Part shown: piece by piece, positions 18,733 to 27,481 of the stretch
Position numbering within the stretch: the stretch's first letter is position 1
Layout of the letters: each line of letters opens with the position of its first letter
From: Cyanobacterium sp. Dongsha4
GTDB taxonomy: Bacteria > Cyanobacteriota > Cyanobacteriia > Cyanobacteriales > Cyanobacteriaceae
Direction of reading: 5' to 3'
Length of the DNA stretch: 64,000 bases
NCBI RefSeq assembly: GCF_036345015.1
Contig: NZ_CP084098.1
Location: 3,981,326 to 4,045,325 of the forward strand
The notes under the pieces: model-generated
Database searches by the model: none
What the model saw: the letters and a program-made list of their open reading frames with translations, nothing else
Told to the model about the DNA's origin: nothing
Position numbers and translations under genes: made by a program

Positions 18733-19080
18733 TTAGAAATATTCTTTGACAAATTTGATTAACTTTTGTTTTAACTCCGCAGAAATAAGAGGGAACTGCT
18801 CTATTTCAATCACTATCTCTAATTTTGTTTTTCCTTTATCTCTCATCTCCCTCACCACTCCCTTTGCAATATTCTCAAACCCATATTCTGCTATTCCTTC
18901 AGATATTTTAGTTAACAGTAATAATACTCCTATCCCCCCTAACATTCCCATTGGACCACCTAAAGTAGCTAAAGCAGTAGTAATCGCCGCCGCCCCTGCA
19001 TAACCAGAAAAGAACATTAGGAATAAGAGAATTAACCCTGGTACACCGAGACTAGCTATTTGTGTAATTAATTTATCCAT
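18733..19080 (-). CDS. Small glycine-rich membrane protein (115 aa)
   Basis: Residues about 10-60 are strongly hydrophobic and rich in Gly and Ala (LFLMFFSGYAGAAAITTAL, GGPMGMLGGIGVLLLLT), enough for two membrane helices; the C-terminal half is charged. This Gly/Ala membrane hairpin followed by a helical tail recalls small pore- or bacteriocin-like proteins, but there is no direct evidence. It has promoter-like site B 23 bases upstream. Confidence 0.6.
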   Translation of the reverse strand: MDKLITQIASLGVPGLILLFLMFFSGYAGAAAITTALATLGGPMGMLGGIGVLLLLTKISEGIAEYGFENIAKGVVREMRDKGKTKLEIVIEIEQFPLISAELKQKLIKFVKEYF

Positions 19081-19102
19081 TATTTTAAGTGTAATTCGTT
19101 AC

Positions 19103-19137
19103 AATTAACTATCAGTGTTATTCTGTCTATTTATGCA
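19103..19137 (-). promoter_or_regulatory. Shared promoter-like site B
   Basis: Minus strand: TGCATAAAT-N11-CACTGATAGTTAATT, ending 23 bases before the start codon at 19080. The first 9 and the 8 core bases match site A exactly. Confidence 0.68.
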
Positions 19138-19341
19138 ATATGGGCAAATGTTTTTTATTGTTTCTACTTCTTTAAATCATTAGAATAATGAAGTGTTAAT
19201 TAAAAAGCAAATCAATAAGCCCAAAGGAATTAACAATAAAATTACTCAATATACACAAGATTAAAATTGCTTAAATAAAACTATTAGAAAAGGGTATTAT
19301 TCTGTTATAATAAGGACAAAAAATAAAAATAATCTATAATA

Positions 19342-19539
19342 ATGGAAAGAATAAATAAATCAGTAATAGCTATCACCAATTTAACAGATGAAACAGACGA
19401 AAAAATTTATTGGTTAAATACTAAACCAGACGATAGATTAAGAGCATTAGAAATGATGAGAGTAATTAATTATGGCAAAGATGCAACTACCGCTAGACTT
19501 CAAAGATTTTTTGAAATTGCTGAACTTAAAACAAGTTGA
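19342..19539 (+). CDS. Small antitoxin-like partner of the nucleotidyltransferase (65 aa)
   Basis: A short soluble protein (LNTKPDDRLRALEMMRVINYG, in parts) overlapping the next gene by 68 bases. This long overlap with a GGYA-type nucleotidyltransferase is the usual layout of a cyanobacterial toxin-antitoxin-like pair. A TATAAT box lies near 19,310. Identity as antitoxin is by context only. Confidence 0.6.
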   Translation: MERINKSVIAITNLTDETDEKIYWLNTKPDDRLRALEMMRVINYGKDATTARLQRFFEIAELKTS

Positions 19540-19921
19540 ATATCTGCTGATAGGTGGTTATGCTGTTACCTATTATGGTTATCCTCGTTCGACAGGAGAT
19601 ATGGATATTTGGATAGCAATTAATCCAGATAATGCCGAAAAAATAGTAGAAGTATTAAAAGAATTTGGGTTTAATTTACCTGATTTATCCCCTGAACTTT
19701 TTTTGCAAGAAAATAAAATTATTAGGATGGGTGTACCACCTTTAAGACTAGAAATATTAACCACTATTTCAGGGGTAACATTTACAGATTGTTTTGCAGA
19801 AAGATTGGTTACAAAAATTGATGATATTGATGTCAATTTAATTAGCTTAAAACATCTTAAATTAAATAAACAGGCTAGTGGAAGATTTAAGGATTTAAAC
19901 GACTTAGAAAACTTACCTTAG
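19472..19921 (+). CDS. Nucleotidyltransferase of the AbiEii/DUF6036-like group, toxin-like
   Basis: Residues 22-46 hold the nucleotidyltransferase core: YLLIGGYAVTYYGYPRST then GDMDIWI, giving G-G-(x)-A and the metal-binding D-x-D. The 149-residue size fits the short DUF6036-type enzymes that pair with a small upstream protein. Related MenA/AbiEii proteins add nucleotides to tRNA or proteins; the target here is unknown. Confidence 0.75.
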   Translation: MAKMQLPLDFKDFLKLLNLKQVEYLLIGGYAVTYYGYPRSTGDMDIWIAINPDNAEKIVEVLKEFGFNLPDLSPELFLQENKIIRMGVPPLRLEILTTISGVTFTDCFAERLVTKIDDIDVNLISLKHLKLNKQASGRFKDLNDLENLP

Positions 19922-19976
19922 TCTTTTTCTTACACTATAATAGCTTAATAATTATTCAAAATTTGTGTGTGAGGAA

Positions 19977-20198
19977 ATGAATTTAATATTTATAGAAGCT
20001 CGTGGTGGCTTAACTACGAGTGAGCAGTTATTGGGTGTAATTAACCAACATCCTCAAGGATTAACTATCAAACAACTCAGTCATATCATTAATCGTCCTG
20101 TTAGTATGATTAATCTCTGTTTGAAGCAATTAAGCAGTAGGAAACAGGTCAAAATACAGTTAAGGGGGATGCAAAAATTAGTTTACCCCAAGATTTAG
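19977..20198 (+). CDS. Small winged-helix-like protein (73 aa)
   Basis: Residues about 18-65 (TSEQLLGVINQHPQGLTIKQ, then LSHIINRPVSMINLCLKQLSS) read as a helix-turn-helix of the winged type, close to MarR/GntR small domains. ATG 19977 is preferred over GTG 19965; GAGGA precedes it closely. Probable DNA-binding regulator, target unknown. Confidence 0.55.
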   Translation: MNLIFIEARGGLTTSEQLLGVINQHPQGLTIKQLSHIINRPVSMINLCLKQLSSRKQVKIQLRGMQKLVYPKI

Positions 20199-20216
20199 AG
20201 AATCTCAAGGTTTAAC

Positions 20217-21134
20217 TCATATTGCAAAGAGTGCTTGGTCAAATTCATGGCGATGAGCAAAAGCTGATTGCGCCCCTGACTTGGTAACGGATAAACTACC
20301 GTTAATCACTCCCCATTGTATTGCTATTGGTAATGAGTGACCTTCTATTAACGCTGTTGTTAGCCCCGCATTAAAAGCATCTCCTGCTCCTACTGTGTCC
20401 ACCACTGTTACTGATGGTGTACTCACCCAATATTTCTGTTCTTTGGTGACACAATATACTCCTTTTTCTCCCATTGTGATAATTACTGTTTTTACTCCTC
20501 TATCTAAGAACCAATCACCTGCTTTCTGGGCTGTTTCTGAGTTATTTACCTCGTATCCTACTAATTGACTAGCTTCGATTAGATTAGGTGTAATTATCTC
20601 TAATCCTGTATAAATATCTTCTCCTAATGTTACTGCTGGTGCAGGGTCTAATATTACTGCTACATTATATTTCTTGGCAAGGGCGATCGCTTCTTTAATT
20701 ATCCAAACAGGAATTTCTAATTGTAATAATAAATAACTAGCAGAGGGTAAAAGAGACTCAAGGTTAGCTAAATCCTGTTCATTAACTGCACCGTTAGCAC
20801 CAGATACCACAATAATTTGATTATCTCCCGATGCTTCTATGGTAATGACTGCGACTCCTGTAGGGTGGTCATCATCAACAATAACGTGGTCATGGTTTAC
20901 TTTATTATCCGTTAAGGTTTCTTTTAATTGTTTGCCGAACTCATCATTTCCTACCCTGCCTACTAACTCTGTATTTATTCCTAAACGAGAGAGGGCGATC
21001 GCCTGATTAGCACCTTTACCACCACCGCTAAGATTAAAATTATTACCTGTTAAGGTTTCACCCCTAGACGGTAAATAAGGAACAGTGACCGCTAAATCCA
21101 TGTTGATACTACCAAAGACTATAACCTTTTTCAT
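20217..21134 (-). CDS. rbsK: Ribokinase
   Basis: PfkB-family sugar kinase of 305 residues phosphorylating ribose at O5. Signatures: FGSINMDLAV at the start, GGGKGANQAIALSRLG near 38-53, ILDPAPA near 164, and the PfkB motif DTVGAGDAFNAGL near 250 with the catalytic Asp. ATG 21134 is preferred to the GTG before it. Two HIP1 sites lie inside. Confidence 0.93.
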   Translation of the reverse strand: MKKVIVFGSINMDLAVTVPYLPSRGETLTGNNFNLSGGGKGANQAIALSRLGINTELVGRVGNDEFGKQLKETLTDNKVNHDHVIVDDDHPTGVAVITIEASGDNQIIVVSGANGAVNEQDLANLESLLPSASYLLLQLEIPVWIIKEAIALAKKYNVAVILDPAPAVTLGEDIYTGLEIITPNLIEASQLVGYEVNNSETAQKAGDWFLDRGVKTVIITMGEKGVYCVTKEQKYWVSTPSVTVVDTVGAGDAFNAGLTTALIEGHSLPIAIQWGVINGSLSVTKSGAQSAFAHRHEFDQALFAI

Positions 21135-21222
21135 CACTATTATCTGATAACTTATATATAGAATATTAGGTTCTTCTACAGTAGTTATGATAAATTATCA
21201 GTTAAAAAAGGTTTCAGGTAGA

Positions 21223-21308
21223 AGGTGGCAGGTGTCAGGTGATACCAAAATTAAAATTTTATCTATTATTATTAAATAATTCTCTGTTCCCTGTTCCCTG
21301 TTCCCTAC
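21223..21308. repeat. Two heptamer repeat tracts upstream of the GNAT gene
   Basis: GGTGGCAGGTGTCAGGTG at 21223-21240 belongs to the CAGGTGT-type repeats also seen at 9555-9579. TTCCCTG units repeat three times at 21287-21308; the same heptamer (as GGGAACA) recurs near 16086, 34471 and 62782. Confidence 0.6.
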
Positions 21309-21364
21309 CTAAACGAATAATTTACATATTCACAGTAAGAGAGCCGAATATTATTCCTTCAATT

Positions 21365-21796
21365 ATGCAACCAGAGATTATTATTGGTGATTATCAACAG
21401 TTAAAAAAAGAGTGTAATTTAATTCGTTATCGTGTTTTTGTTCTTGAGCAAAATGTTCCTGAAACTTTAGAATTAGATGATAGAGATTCAGTTTGTATTC
21501 ATCTACTTTTAAAACTTAACAATCATTATATTGGCACAGGAAGAATTGATTTAGAACAACAAGGAAAAATAGGAAGGTTAGCGGTTTTACCATCTTTTAG
21601 AAATAAGGGTTATGGTCAAATTATTCTACATAATTTAGAGTTAGTAGCAAGAGAGAATCAATTAAATTCTGTCTGGCTTAACGCTCAAAAACAATCTCTT
21701 AATTTCTATTTAAAATCTGGTTATACCATTATCAGTGATGAATTTTTAGAAGCTAATATCCCTCATCTAAAAATGATTAAATACTTCTCTTATTAA
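21365..21796 (+). CDS. GNAT family N-acetyltransferase, ElaA-like (143 aa)
   Basis: ATG 21365 starts a compact GNAT domain: IRYRVFVLEQNVPETLELD early, GRLAVLPSFRNKGYGQIIL (acetyl-CoA loop R/Q-x2-G-x-G) at about 74-92, and SLNFYLKSGY near 120. The frame upstream of this ATG is repeat-derived and is not counted. Substrate unknown. Its stop overlaps the GST stop region (convergent). Confidence 0.85.
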   Translation: MQPEIIIGDYQQLKKECNLIRYRVFVLEQNVPETLELDDRDSVCIHLLLKLNNHYIGTGRIDLEQQGKIGRLAVLPSFRNKGYGQIILHNLELVARENQLNSVWLNAQKQSLNFYLKSGYTIISDEFLEANIPHLKMIKYFSY

Positions 21797-22485
21797 TCAA
21801 TAATTGATGCTGTTTGTCCAAAGAGGATACTTCGGCTTTCTTCAGTAACGGTTGGTTGTTTAAATTGTTCTGCTATTTTGTACGCTCTCATGACCGCTTC
21901 TCTTTCTCCCATGCGTTTAAACCATGCTTCTAAATGGGGAAATTCTGTTATATCCTGTTGTTGATTAGCATAAGGTACTATCCAAGGATAACAAGCCATA
22001 TCAGCAATGGAATAATCCCCTACAATATAATCTTTTCCTTCTAATTGTTTATTCAATACCCCATATAATCGATTAGTTTCTTTCACATAGCGATCTACTG
22101 CATAGGGTATTTTTTCGGGAGCGTATAAACCAAAGTGATGGTTTTGCCCTGCCATTGGTCCAAGTCCGCCTACCTGCCAGAATAACCACTCTAAAGTTTT
22201 AGTATATTGTCTAATATCAGAAGATAGAAATTGACCTGTTTTCTGTGCTAAATAGAGTAAAATTGCCCCAGACTCAAATATACTAATGGATTCCCCCTTA
22301 TCAGTGGGTTCAGTGTCGATAATGGCAGGAATACGATTATTAGGAGATATTTTGAGGAAATCTGGGTTAAATTGCTCTCCTTTGGCAATATTGACAGGAA
22401 TAATTTTGTAATCAAGATTAGCTTCTTCTAAAAAGATGGTTATTTTATGTCCGTTAGGGGTTGCCCAATAATATAGTTCAATCAT
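21793..22485 (-). CDS. Glutathione S-transferase, YfcG/YghU-like
   Basis: N-terminal thioredoxin-like domain (IELYYWATPNGHKITIFLEE, SPNNRIPAIIDTE, SIFESGAILLYLA) and a helical C-terminal domain (about 95-205, with VGDYSIADMACYPWI). The Thr-Pro-Asn-Gly start is that of the nucleophilic/disulfide-bond reductase GST group. Cytoplasmic redox or detoxification role. Confidence 0.88.
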   Translation of the reverse strand: MIELYYWATPNGHKITIFLEEANLDYKIIPVNIAKGEQFNPDFLKISPNNRIPAIIDTEPTDKGESISIFESGAILLYLAQKTGQFLSSDIRQYTKTLEWLFWQVGGLGPMAGQNHHFGLYAPEKIPYAVDRYVKETNRLYGVLNKQLEGKDYIVGDYSIADMACYPWIVPYANQQQDITEFPHLEAWFKRMGEREAVMRAYKIAEQFKQPTVTEESRSILFGQTASIID

Positions 22486-22529
22486 CTGTTACTCTTTATT
22501 TCTTATAGTTTGATTATATTCCAGAAGTT

Positions 22530-22787
22530 TTATATATCTCCTTTATAAGTAGATGACCAACCAAATAATTTTCGTAGGCGTTGAGAAGGATTGAATTTAA
22601 ACACTGTACTATCCCTTTTTCCTTGAATGTAAAATGTGCCAAAGTTTCTTAAATTAACACTTTCTTGAGCTTTTAAGCACTCATATACTTCTTCTAAGGT
22701 AGCGTTAACAATTTCCTCCACAACCTCATCTTTTTGATTAATTTTTTTGGCAATACGCTTTACTAATTCTTTCTGATTAATTGACAT
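22530..22787 (-). CDS. HU/IHF-like DNA-binding protein (85 aa)
   Basis: The helical start (NQKELVKRIAKKINQKDEVVEEIV, in parts) and VNLRNFGTFYIQGKRDS match the HU/IHF fold. The C-terminus FNPSQRLRKLFGW replaces the standard arm ending in FKPGK-x-L, so this is a divergent branch. It directly follows the 79-residue gene with no gap, last in a four-gene unit. Confidence 0.75.
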   Translation of the reverse strand: MSINQKELVKRIAKKINQKDEVVEEIVNATLEEVYECLKAQESVNLRNFGTFYIQGKRDSTVFKFNPSQRLRKLFGWSSTYKGDI

Positions 22788-23027
22788 TTATGCTTTCAAA
22801 TCAATTCCGTTTTCTTCTAAATATTGGGTGATTCCAGCTTCTAAATCAGCTAAGGCATCCTCCATAGTCTCATACTCATCTTCACCAATATAAACTGTTC
22901 CTCCTTCATCGTAAGCCATAACAAAAGAGCCAGTATTTTCATCATAACCAATTTCTATTTTTCCTTGATAGTACACAAAATCGCTAAGGTTGGGGTATTT
23001 TTCCTCAAAACTTTGATTATTACTCAT
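22788..23027 (-). CDS. Acidic protein of unknown function (79 aa)
   Basis: A very acidic soluble protein (MEDALADLEAGITQYLEENG, FVMAYDEGGTVYIGEDEYE) without a recognised domain. Its first bases overlap the preceding methyltransferase stop by four, and it abuts the HU-like start, so it sits in a tight operon HNH-methyltransferase-this-HU. Confidence 0.6.
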   Translation of the reverse strand: MSNNQSFEEKYPNLSDFVYYQGKIEIGYDENTGSFVMAYDEGGTVYIGEDEYETMEDALADLEAGITQYLEENGIDLKA

Positions 23028-23767
23028 GATTTCTCAAATACTAAATAATGTTGTTGAGGTAAAAATTCGGCGGTTGTGACCCATTTTAAACCTACCGCTT
23101 CCATTTCCTTCTTTACCTGTTTCTCACTCATTTTATGTACCCCTTTAATCATAATCAAGGGATTTTCTTTACGATACTCTACTAAGACAACTTTTCCTTG
23201 TGGTTTAAGGGCTTTTACTATCCCTTCCATCATTTCTCTAGGATGATTAAATTCATGGTAAGTATCCACCATCAGGGCAAAGTTAATGGATTCTGGAGGT
23301 AAATTAGGGGAGGTTTCGCTACCCAACACGGGTAAAACGGGTAAATCAGGAGATTCTTTGACAAGGAAATCAATAATATCAATCATCTCAGGTTGCACAT
23401 CCACCGCATAAACCAATCCTTGAGAAACTTTTTGGGCAAGGCGAAAACTGAAATACCCCGAACCTGCCCCAATATCTGCTATGGTATCGTCAGGACTGAG
23501 ATTTAATGCTTCAATGACTTTACTGGGTTGTTCTTCTGCTTCTCTACTCGGACGCTCTAACCAGAGAAATTCTTGATGCCCCATCACCTTCGCTATTTCC
23601 CTACCAAGATAATATTTGCCGATACCATCTCTGTTATGTAATGCTCGATATTCATAGTATTGATTATCTGTTGCTTGTACGGGTTCGTAAACAAGGGACG
23701 ATGCGAACATTACCAGACTAAAAACAAAGATAAAGATAACAGAGATAATGATGTTTAAGTGTTTCAT
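23024..23767 (-). CDS. Class I SAM-dependent methyltransferase with N-terminal membrane segment
   Basis: A leading hydrophobic segment (about 5-25, IIISVIFIFVFSLVMFASSLV) may be a signal or anchor. The Rossmann core follows: ADIGAGSGYFSFRLA (motif I, about 96-110), VYAVDVQPEM (acidic end of strand 2) and VDTYHEFNHP (motif IV). Close relatives are cyanobacterial exported or anchored methyltransferases of unknown substrate. The gene starts directly at the HNH gene's stop. Confidence 0.82.
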   Translation of the reverse strand: MKHLNIIISVIFIFVFSLVMFASSLVYEPVQATDNQYYEYRALHNRDGIGKYYLGREIAKVMGHQEFLWLERPSREAEEQPSKVIEALNLSPDDTIADIGAGSGYFSFRLAQKVSQGLVYAVDVQPEMIDIIDFLVKESPDLPVLPVLGSETSPNLPPESINFALMVDTYHEFNHPREMMEGIVKALKPQGKVVLVEYRKENPLIMIKGVHKMSEKQVKKEMEAVGLKWVTTAEFLPQQHYLVFEKS

Positions 23768-24025
23768 TTAGAGATTAAGAGATAATTGACCGATAAGAAT
23801 ATTACTTTTACCGCCACGATGATATTTTAAATGACAGGTATTACAAAGAGCTACTAAATTTTCTGGTCTGTTATCTTCTGGTATTCTGTTCCAGTGATGC
23901 ACTTGCAGAGAGCGACCTCTACTTGATTTATTTTTGAAGTCTGTACCGCATTGACTACACTTCCAATCGGCTTTTTGTTTGACTGCTGTAGCTATTTCTC
24001 TCCAATCTTTGGTATATCTACTCAT
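23768..24025 (-). CDS. HNH endonuclease-type protein (85 aa)
   Basis: CSQCGTDF at about 23-30 and CNTCHLKYH at about 62-70 form the zinc site; LQVHHWNRIPEDNRPENLVAL (in parts) gives the HNH core. It is a minimal stand-alone HNH domain. Such genes act as nucleases in many contexts; no system partner is obvious here. Confidence 0.82.
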   Translation of the reverse strand: MSRYTKDWREIATAVKQKADWKCSQCGTDFKNKSSRGRSLQVHHWNRIPEDNRPENLVALCNTCHLKYHRGGKSNILIGQLSLNL

Positions 24026-24478
24026 TTGATCATCCCTAAGTCTGTGTCTATTTTAGGGCTTTTTTCTTACGAATTAGTGGACAAAGCAAAAATAGTGCGA
24101 TCTCAATCTCATCTTTCATTCAAATAGTTTCCCCCATAAAGGGAGAAAATCATTTATTACACTAGATGCGATCACCTTCGGTGGTGCTGTGCGATCGCAG
24201 TCTATGTTCTGATAAAGAAGGTTAAGCAAAGCCTTTACCCTTTTTCCTTGGTATCCCTGAAATATAAACCCAATAAAGTTTAACAGCAATGATCGCCCTC
24301 ATGATCAAATTTATTGTCAGGAACAGGATGAATGGGTGATATAAAAGTAATTATACCAACTCTTTATAAGAACAACATTTAATTTATTTCTCTAATTTTT
24401 TTCAAGTAAGAACTTTAATTAATTAGTTGAAAAAGATAATTGGTATAAAATAAAATATCTTCTTATATCAAGAAAAAG
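24026..24478. other. 453-bp gene-free region with HIP1-rich and inverted repeats
   Basis: 24166-24205 carries a hairpin-prone CACCTTCGGTG core beside GCGATCGC. TTATACCAA near 24351 and its reverse complement TTGGTATAA near 24441 flank about 80 bases, like the ends of a small non-autonomous element. I see no reading frame. Confidence 0.4.
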
Positions 24479-24709
24479 CTATTCATCCCAACATCTTTTC
24501 TGTCCATCAATATAACGACAAACTCGCTTTTGCAAAATAATATGTTCTTTTACTTGATTGTTACTTAATGTTATTACCTGTTGGCTAATGTTTGTTTTTC
24601 CATAGGGAAAAGATTCATTTAACGGCATAGCAAAAGCAGAGACAGTTGTAGTAATATAAACAACGGTAACTGTCAATAAAAAGAGTGTGATTTTCTTTAG
24701 AAATATCAT
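24479..24709 (-). CDS. Small secreted protein (76 aa)
   Basis: From ATG 24709 the protein has a clear signal peptide (MIFLKKITLFLLTVTVVYI, cleavage likely after AFA near residue 26), leaving about 50 residues with two cysteines (VCRYIDGQKRCWDE) that could form a disulfide. The frame's earlier start is TTG. No family recognised. Confidence 0.6.
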   Translation of the reverse strand: MIFLKKITLFLLTVTVVYITTTVSAFAMPLNESFPYGKTNISQQVITLSNNQVKEHIILQKRVCRYIDGQKRCWDE

Positions 24710-24724
24710 GATATTAATTTTCAA

Positions 24725-25170
24725 CCTGAATTTGTATTAAACAATATATAACTAATATACCATTTAGTAATAATTTTAAAACAGATTTTTTATTATAAAA
24801 TAATAAGATTTTTACTCATATATTTCAATATTTAATATTTGTTTATAATGCAAAATATTATTTGTAATAATAGTTAATACTTTTAATATTCTGCAATAAA
24901 TATCAATTTCTATTCCAACTTTCGCATTTCTCAATATATCTGATTTTCTCAATACTAAAAGCTAAAATTCTTGTCTAACACTAAAAATATTCTGAGGAAG
25001 CATTCATCAAAGCAACTTTATCAGCAAATAATTAATCAGAACGAAGCGATGTAGTAAATGCAGAAAATAGAGGAGCGTGATGTAGAGTAAATTTTCCACC
25101 ATAATTCCACGCTTTCTATCTATTATTTTTATCATCTTAGGTGCGATCGCATTTATAAATTATTTCTTCT
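24725..25170. other. 446-bp AT-rich region without a supported gene
   Basis: Dense A/T runs up to about 24,950; after that, short disconnected open stretches that look like decayed coding sequence but do not match anything I can name. A HIP1 site lies at 25,143. Confidence 0.3.
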
Positions 25171-25296
25171 TTAATTTTCTTCTGTACCGTTACAGAAAAC
25201 ACAGGTTTCTTCTCTCTGGATTTCCCCCGTACAATCCCTAATCTCTATGTATCTTTTACCGTCACAGTAATTACATTTACTGTTTTCTTTATTCAT
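25171..25296 (-). CDS. Small zinc-ribbon protein (41 aa)
   Basis: The 41 codons read with two C-x2-C knuckles: CNYCDGKRYIEIRDCTGEIQ (part) and CVFCNGTEEN, like a DnaJ-type or rubredoxin-like mini zinc finger. It is too short for routine gene finding, but the cysteine pattern argues that it is real. Confidence 0.6.
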   Translation of the reverse strand: MNKENSKCNYCDGKRYIEIRDCTGEIQREETCVFCNGTEEN

Positions 25297-25349
25297 TTAT
25301 CTACTTTATTGTTTGAATTATTGAGAACAGACTAATAGTAAATGATTAA

Positions 25350-26630
25350 TTAATCAATTAATTTATAGTCAATAGAAGTAGAACCTGAATATTGATTAAT
25401 ATTATAGAAAGCATAGTTATTGTCTATTTCATCATTAGCAAGATCAAATAAATAACTTTGATAACTTTCTAATTGATCATCTTCTGGCAGTTTTAAATAT
25501 TTATTAGAAATTGCATTTACATTAATATTGATATTTACTTTTAATGAAGGATAACTATCGAATCTTGCATCAAATTCATATTGAACTGTACAACAATAAT
25601 TGAGTCTTTTGTTAGGGTCATCACTAATAGCAAAATCTTTAGCTAAAAGTAAAATGTCAAATTTTTGCTCATCAAACATACTCTCACCATTTTTATTTAT
25701 TAACTTTTTTAACTCATTTTTATCATTTTTATCTAACTTTTCTATCCATGTTAATGTCTCGTCATTTGTCTGATAATATAGCATGATAAATGAATCAAAG
25801 TTATTCCATTCATAGTCAATTTTATACTCTTTACAACAATCTAAAAAATCATTAAAATCTTTGCATATGTTATCTTGTGTCATAATTAAATTATCTTCAT
25901 CCTTTAAAAAATTATCTTCATCCATTTGTAATATATTTGGTATTAAATCTTCTTTTTGTTGACTTTCTAGTATTGATGGAAATAGTTTTTCTCTAATCCA
26001 TTTGGGCATTACCCAATTGACGCCCCATAAAATATTATGTTTTTCACTATAGTTATTTAAGCCTAATTTTGACCAATACCTCTTTAATAATTGTTGAGCT
26101 TTTTTTATCTTAGGACGATCTTCTTCTTCAATACACCTACCAACTGGTTTAATATTATTTATATTAATAGGATGCGGATGACACGCAACTACCTGAACAT
26201 TGGTGATAGATTCCAATAATATAGATTCCAATAATAAGGCTAAGGCATATAATCCGTAATCATAACCACGATATTTTGGTTTAATAACAACTTGGTCAAT
26301 GTAATAAATACTGTCAGCAAAAATATCTTCTAAAAATTTTTGTCCTTCATCATAGAAAAAGTAGGCAATCAGTTCCTCTAAATCAGGATTTTTGTCATCA
26401 GCTAATTCCCATAAATCCGTTTGAAAGTATCTTAAATCAACACGGTTAGATATGATTTTCCCAATTTCTAATATACCTTCATCTTCTCTCCCATAATATT
26501 CATCATCACTGAGAGTATCAGATATGTCGAGAAAAATATTGGTTTCCATTGAGCGTATCATTAAATCATCATAGTCAGAATGTGATCCACGATTAGAAAT
26601 GGTGCAACTAGATTTTAATATTAATTTCAT
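25350..26630 (-). CDS. Protein of unknown function with GNAT-like middle segment (426 aa)
   Basis: Residues about 105-150 (IDQVVIKPKYRGYDYGLYAL then ALLLESIL and VQVVACHPHP) look like an acetyltransferase core, with K-x-R-G-x-x-x-G in the acetyl-CoA loop position. The C-terminal half is acidic and unrecognised. Last gene of the minus-strand defence block, so it may be a modifier or accessory; this is context only. An inverted repeat at 26715-26757 lies upstream. Confidence 0.5.
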   Translation of the reverse strand: MKLILKSSCTISNRGSHSDYDDLMIRSMETNIFLDISDTLSDDEYYGREDEGILEIGKIISNRVDLRYFQTDLWELADDKNPDLEELIAYFFYDEGQKFLEDIFADSIYYIDQVVIKPKYRGYDYGLYALALLLESILLESITNVQVVACHPHPININNIKPVGRCIEEEDRPKIKKAQQLLKRYWSKLGLNNYSEKHNILWGVNWVMPKWIREKLFPSILESQQKEDLIPNILQMDEDNFLKDEDNLIMTQDNICKDFNDFLDCCKEYKIDYEWNNFDSFIMLYYQTNDETLTWIEKLDKNDKNELKKLINKNGESMFDEQKFDILLLAKDFAISDDPNKRLNYCCTVQYEFDARFDSYPSLKVNININVNAISNKYLKLPEDDQLESYQSYLFDLANDEIDNNYAFYNINQYSGSTSIDYKLID

Positions 26631-26714
26631 ATTTTTTAACTCATTAGTTGTAGGCTATGTATCAGAATAAAGATCAACTAATTTAACCTAATAGATTATA
26701 ATTAAAGATAATAA

Positions 26715-26757
26715 AACCCCCTACGGCTCTGCTACGGTATCCGCAAAGAGGAGGGTT
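26715..26757. terminator. GC-rich inverted repeat between two defence-block genes
   Basis: AACCCCCT and AGGAGGGTT pair with one bulge around a ~26-base loop that includes CTACGG repeats. It lies 30 bases after the stop of the membrane-protein gene at 26788 (transcribed leftwards), which suits a terminator or attenuator. Confidence 0.4.
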
Positions 26758-26787
26758 ACTATCCTCTATACTCTGAGTAATGCTATT

Positions 26788-27459
26788 TTATAAAAATCCA
26801 AATTTTATCCTAATAAAACTGGTTATAAGTGAACCTATTGTAACCCCAATAATTGAAGTAATTAGTCCTGTTCTTATCTGATCTATATGCCTTTTAAAAT
26901 AATTATCAACTTCATTATATTTTTTGGCTATAAATACGACTTTTTGCTTGTTAAAAAAAATATATAGACTGTATAGATAACTTAAATTTATTACCATAGA
27001 TATAATAAAAAATATCAAAAGTAAATATTGAGTATCAGGTAAAAAATAAAATAAGAGGAAATAGATAAATAATATAATTATAGAAAAGAAAAGATTATAT
27101 TGGTTATATTTCTCCATAAAAGTGACTCTTTTCTCCGTAATTTTTTTTATTTTCTCTATTATTCCTGTTAAAAGAGGATCATCTTCATGAAAAATAGAAA
27201 TACCATACTTATCTATTGTTAAGTTTAAAGATTTGTCCTGAAACAATTTTTCTGGTTTTATTTCTAATCTATTAAATTTTTCTTTTTCTGTTATTGAAAG
27301 AATATCATTTATTTCATCTAATTCTAATTCATATTCATCAATAAAAATCTTACAGCATATTTGATTTTCTTTAAGAAAATTAATAATCTCAGCCAAGTCA
27401 TCAAGATATAATTTAGAACCTTGTAAATAAGTTGTTATAGATGGAATATGTTTTTTCAT
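26788..27459 (-). CDS. Multi-pass membrane protein, unknown (223 aa)
   Basis: An N-terminal soluble part of about 115 residues (beta-alpha pattern, acidic), then two close membrane helices (about 122-165, FFSIIILFIYFLLFYFLP, YLLLIFFIISMVINLSYLY) and a final hydrophobic segment (about 200-222). Soluble sensor plus membrane helices adjacent to a HEPN-like gene is a common layout of effector pairs in defence islands, but no family is recognised. Confidence 0.55.
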   Translation of the reverse strand: MKKHIPSITTYLQGSKLYLDDLAEIINFLKENQICCKIFIDEYELELDEINDILSITEKEKFNRLEIKPEKLFQDKSLNLTIDKYGISIFHEDDPLLTGIIEKIKKITEKRVTFMEKYNQYNLFFSIIILFIYFLLFYFLPDTQYLLLIFFIISMVINLSYLYSLYIFFNKQKVVFIAKKYNEVDNYFKRHIDQIRTGLITSIIGVTIGSLITSFIRIKFGFL

Positions 27460-27481
27460 AGAAAGTATAAATTATATTATT

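Noticed and set aside
26660-26690. A possible sixth shared promoter site upstream of the gene at 26630
   Set aside because: TATCAG is present, but the bases at the expected distance (TAATTTAAC) do not match the left box well enough.
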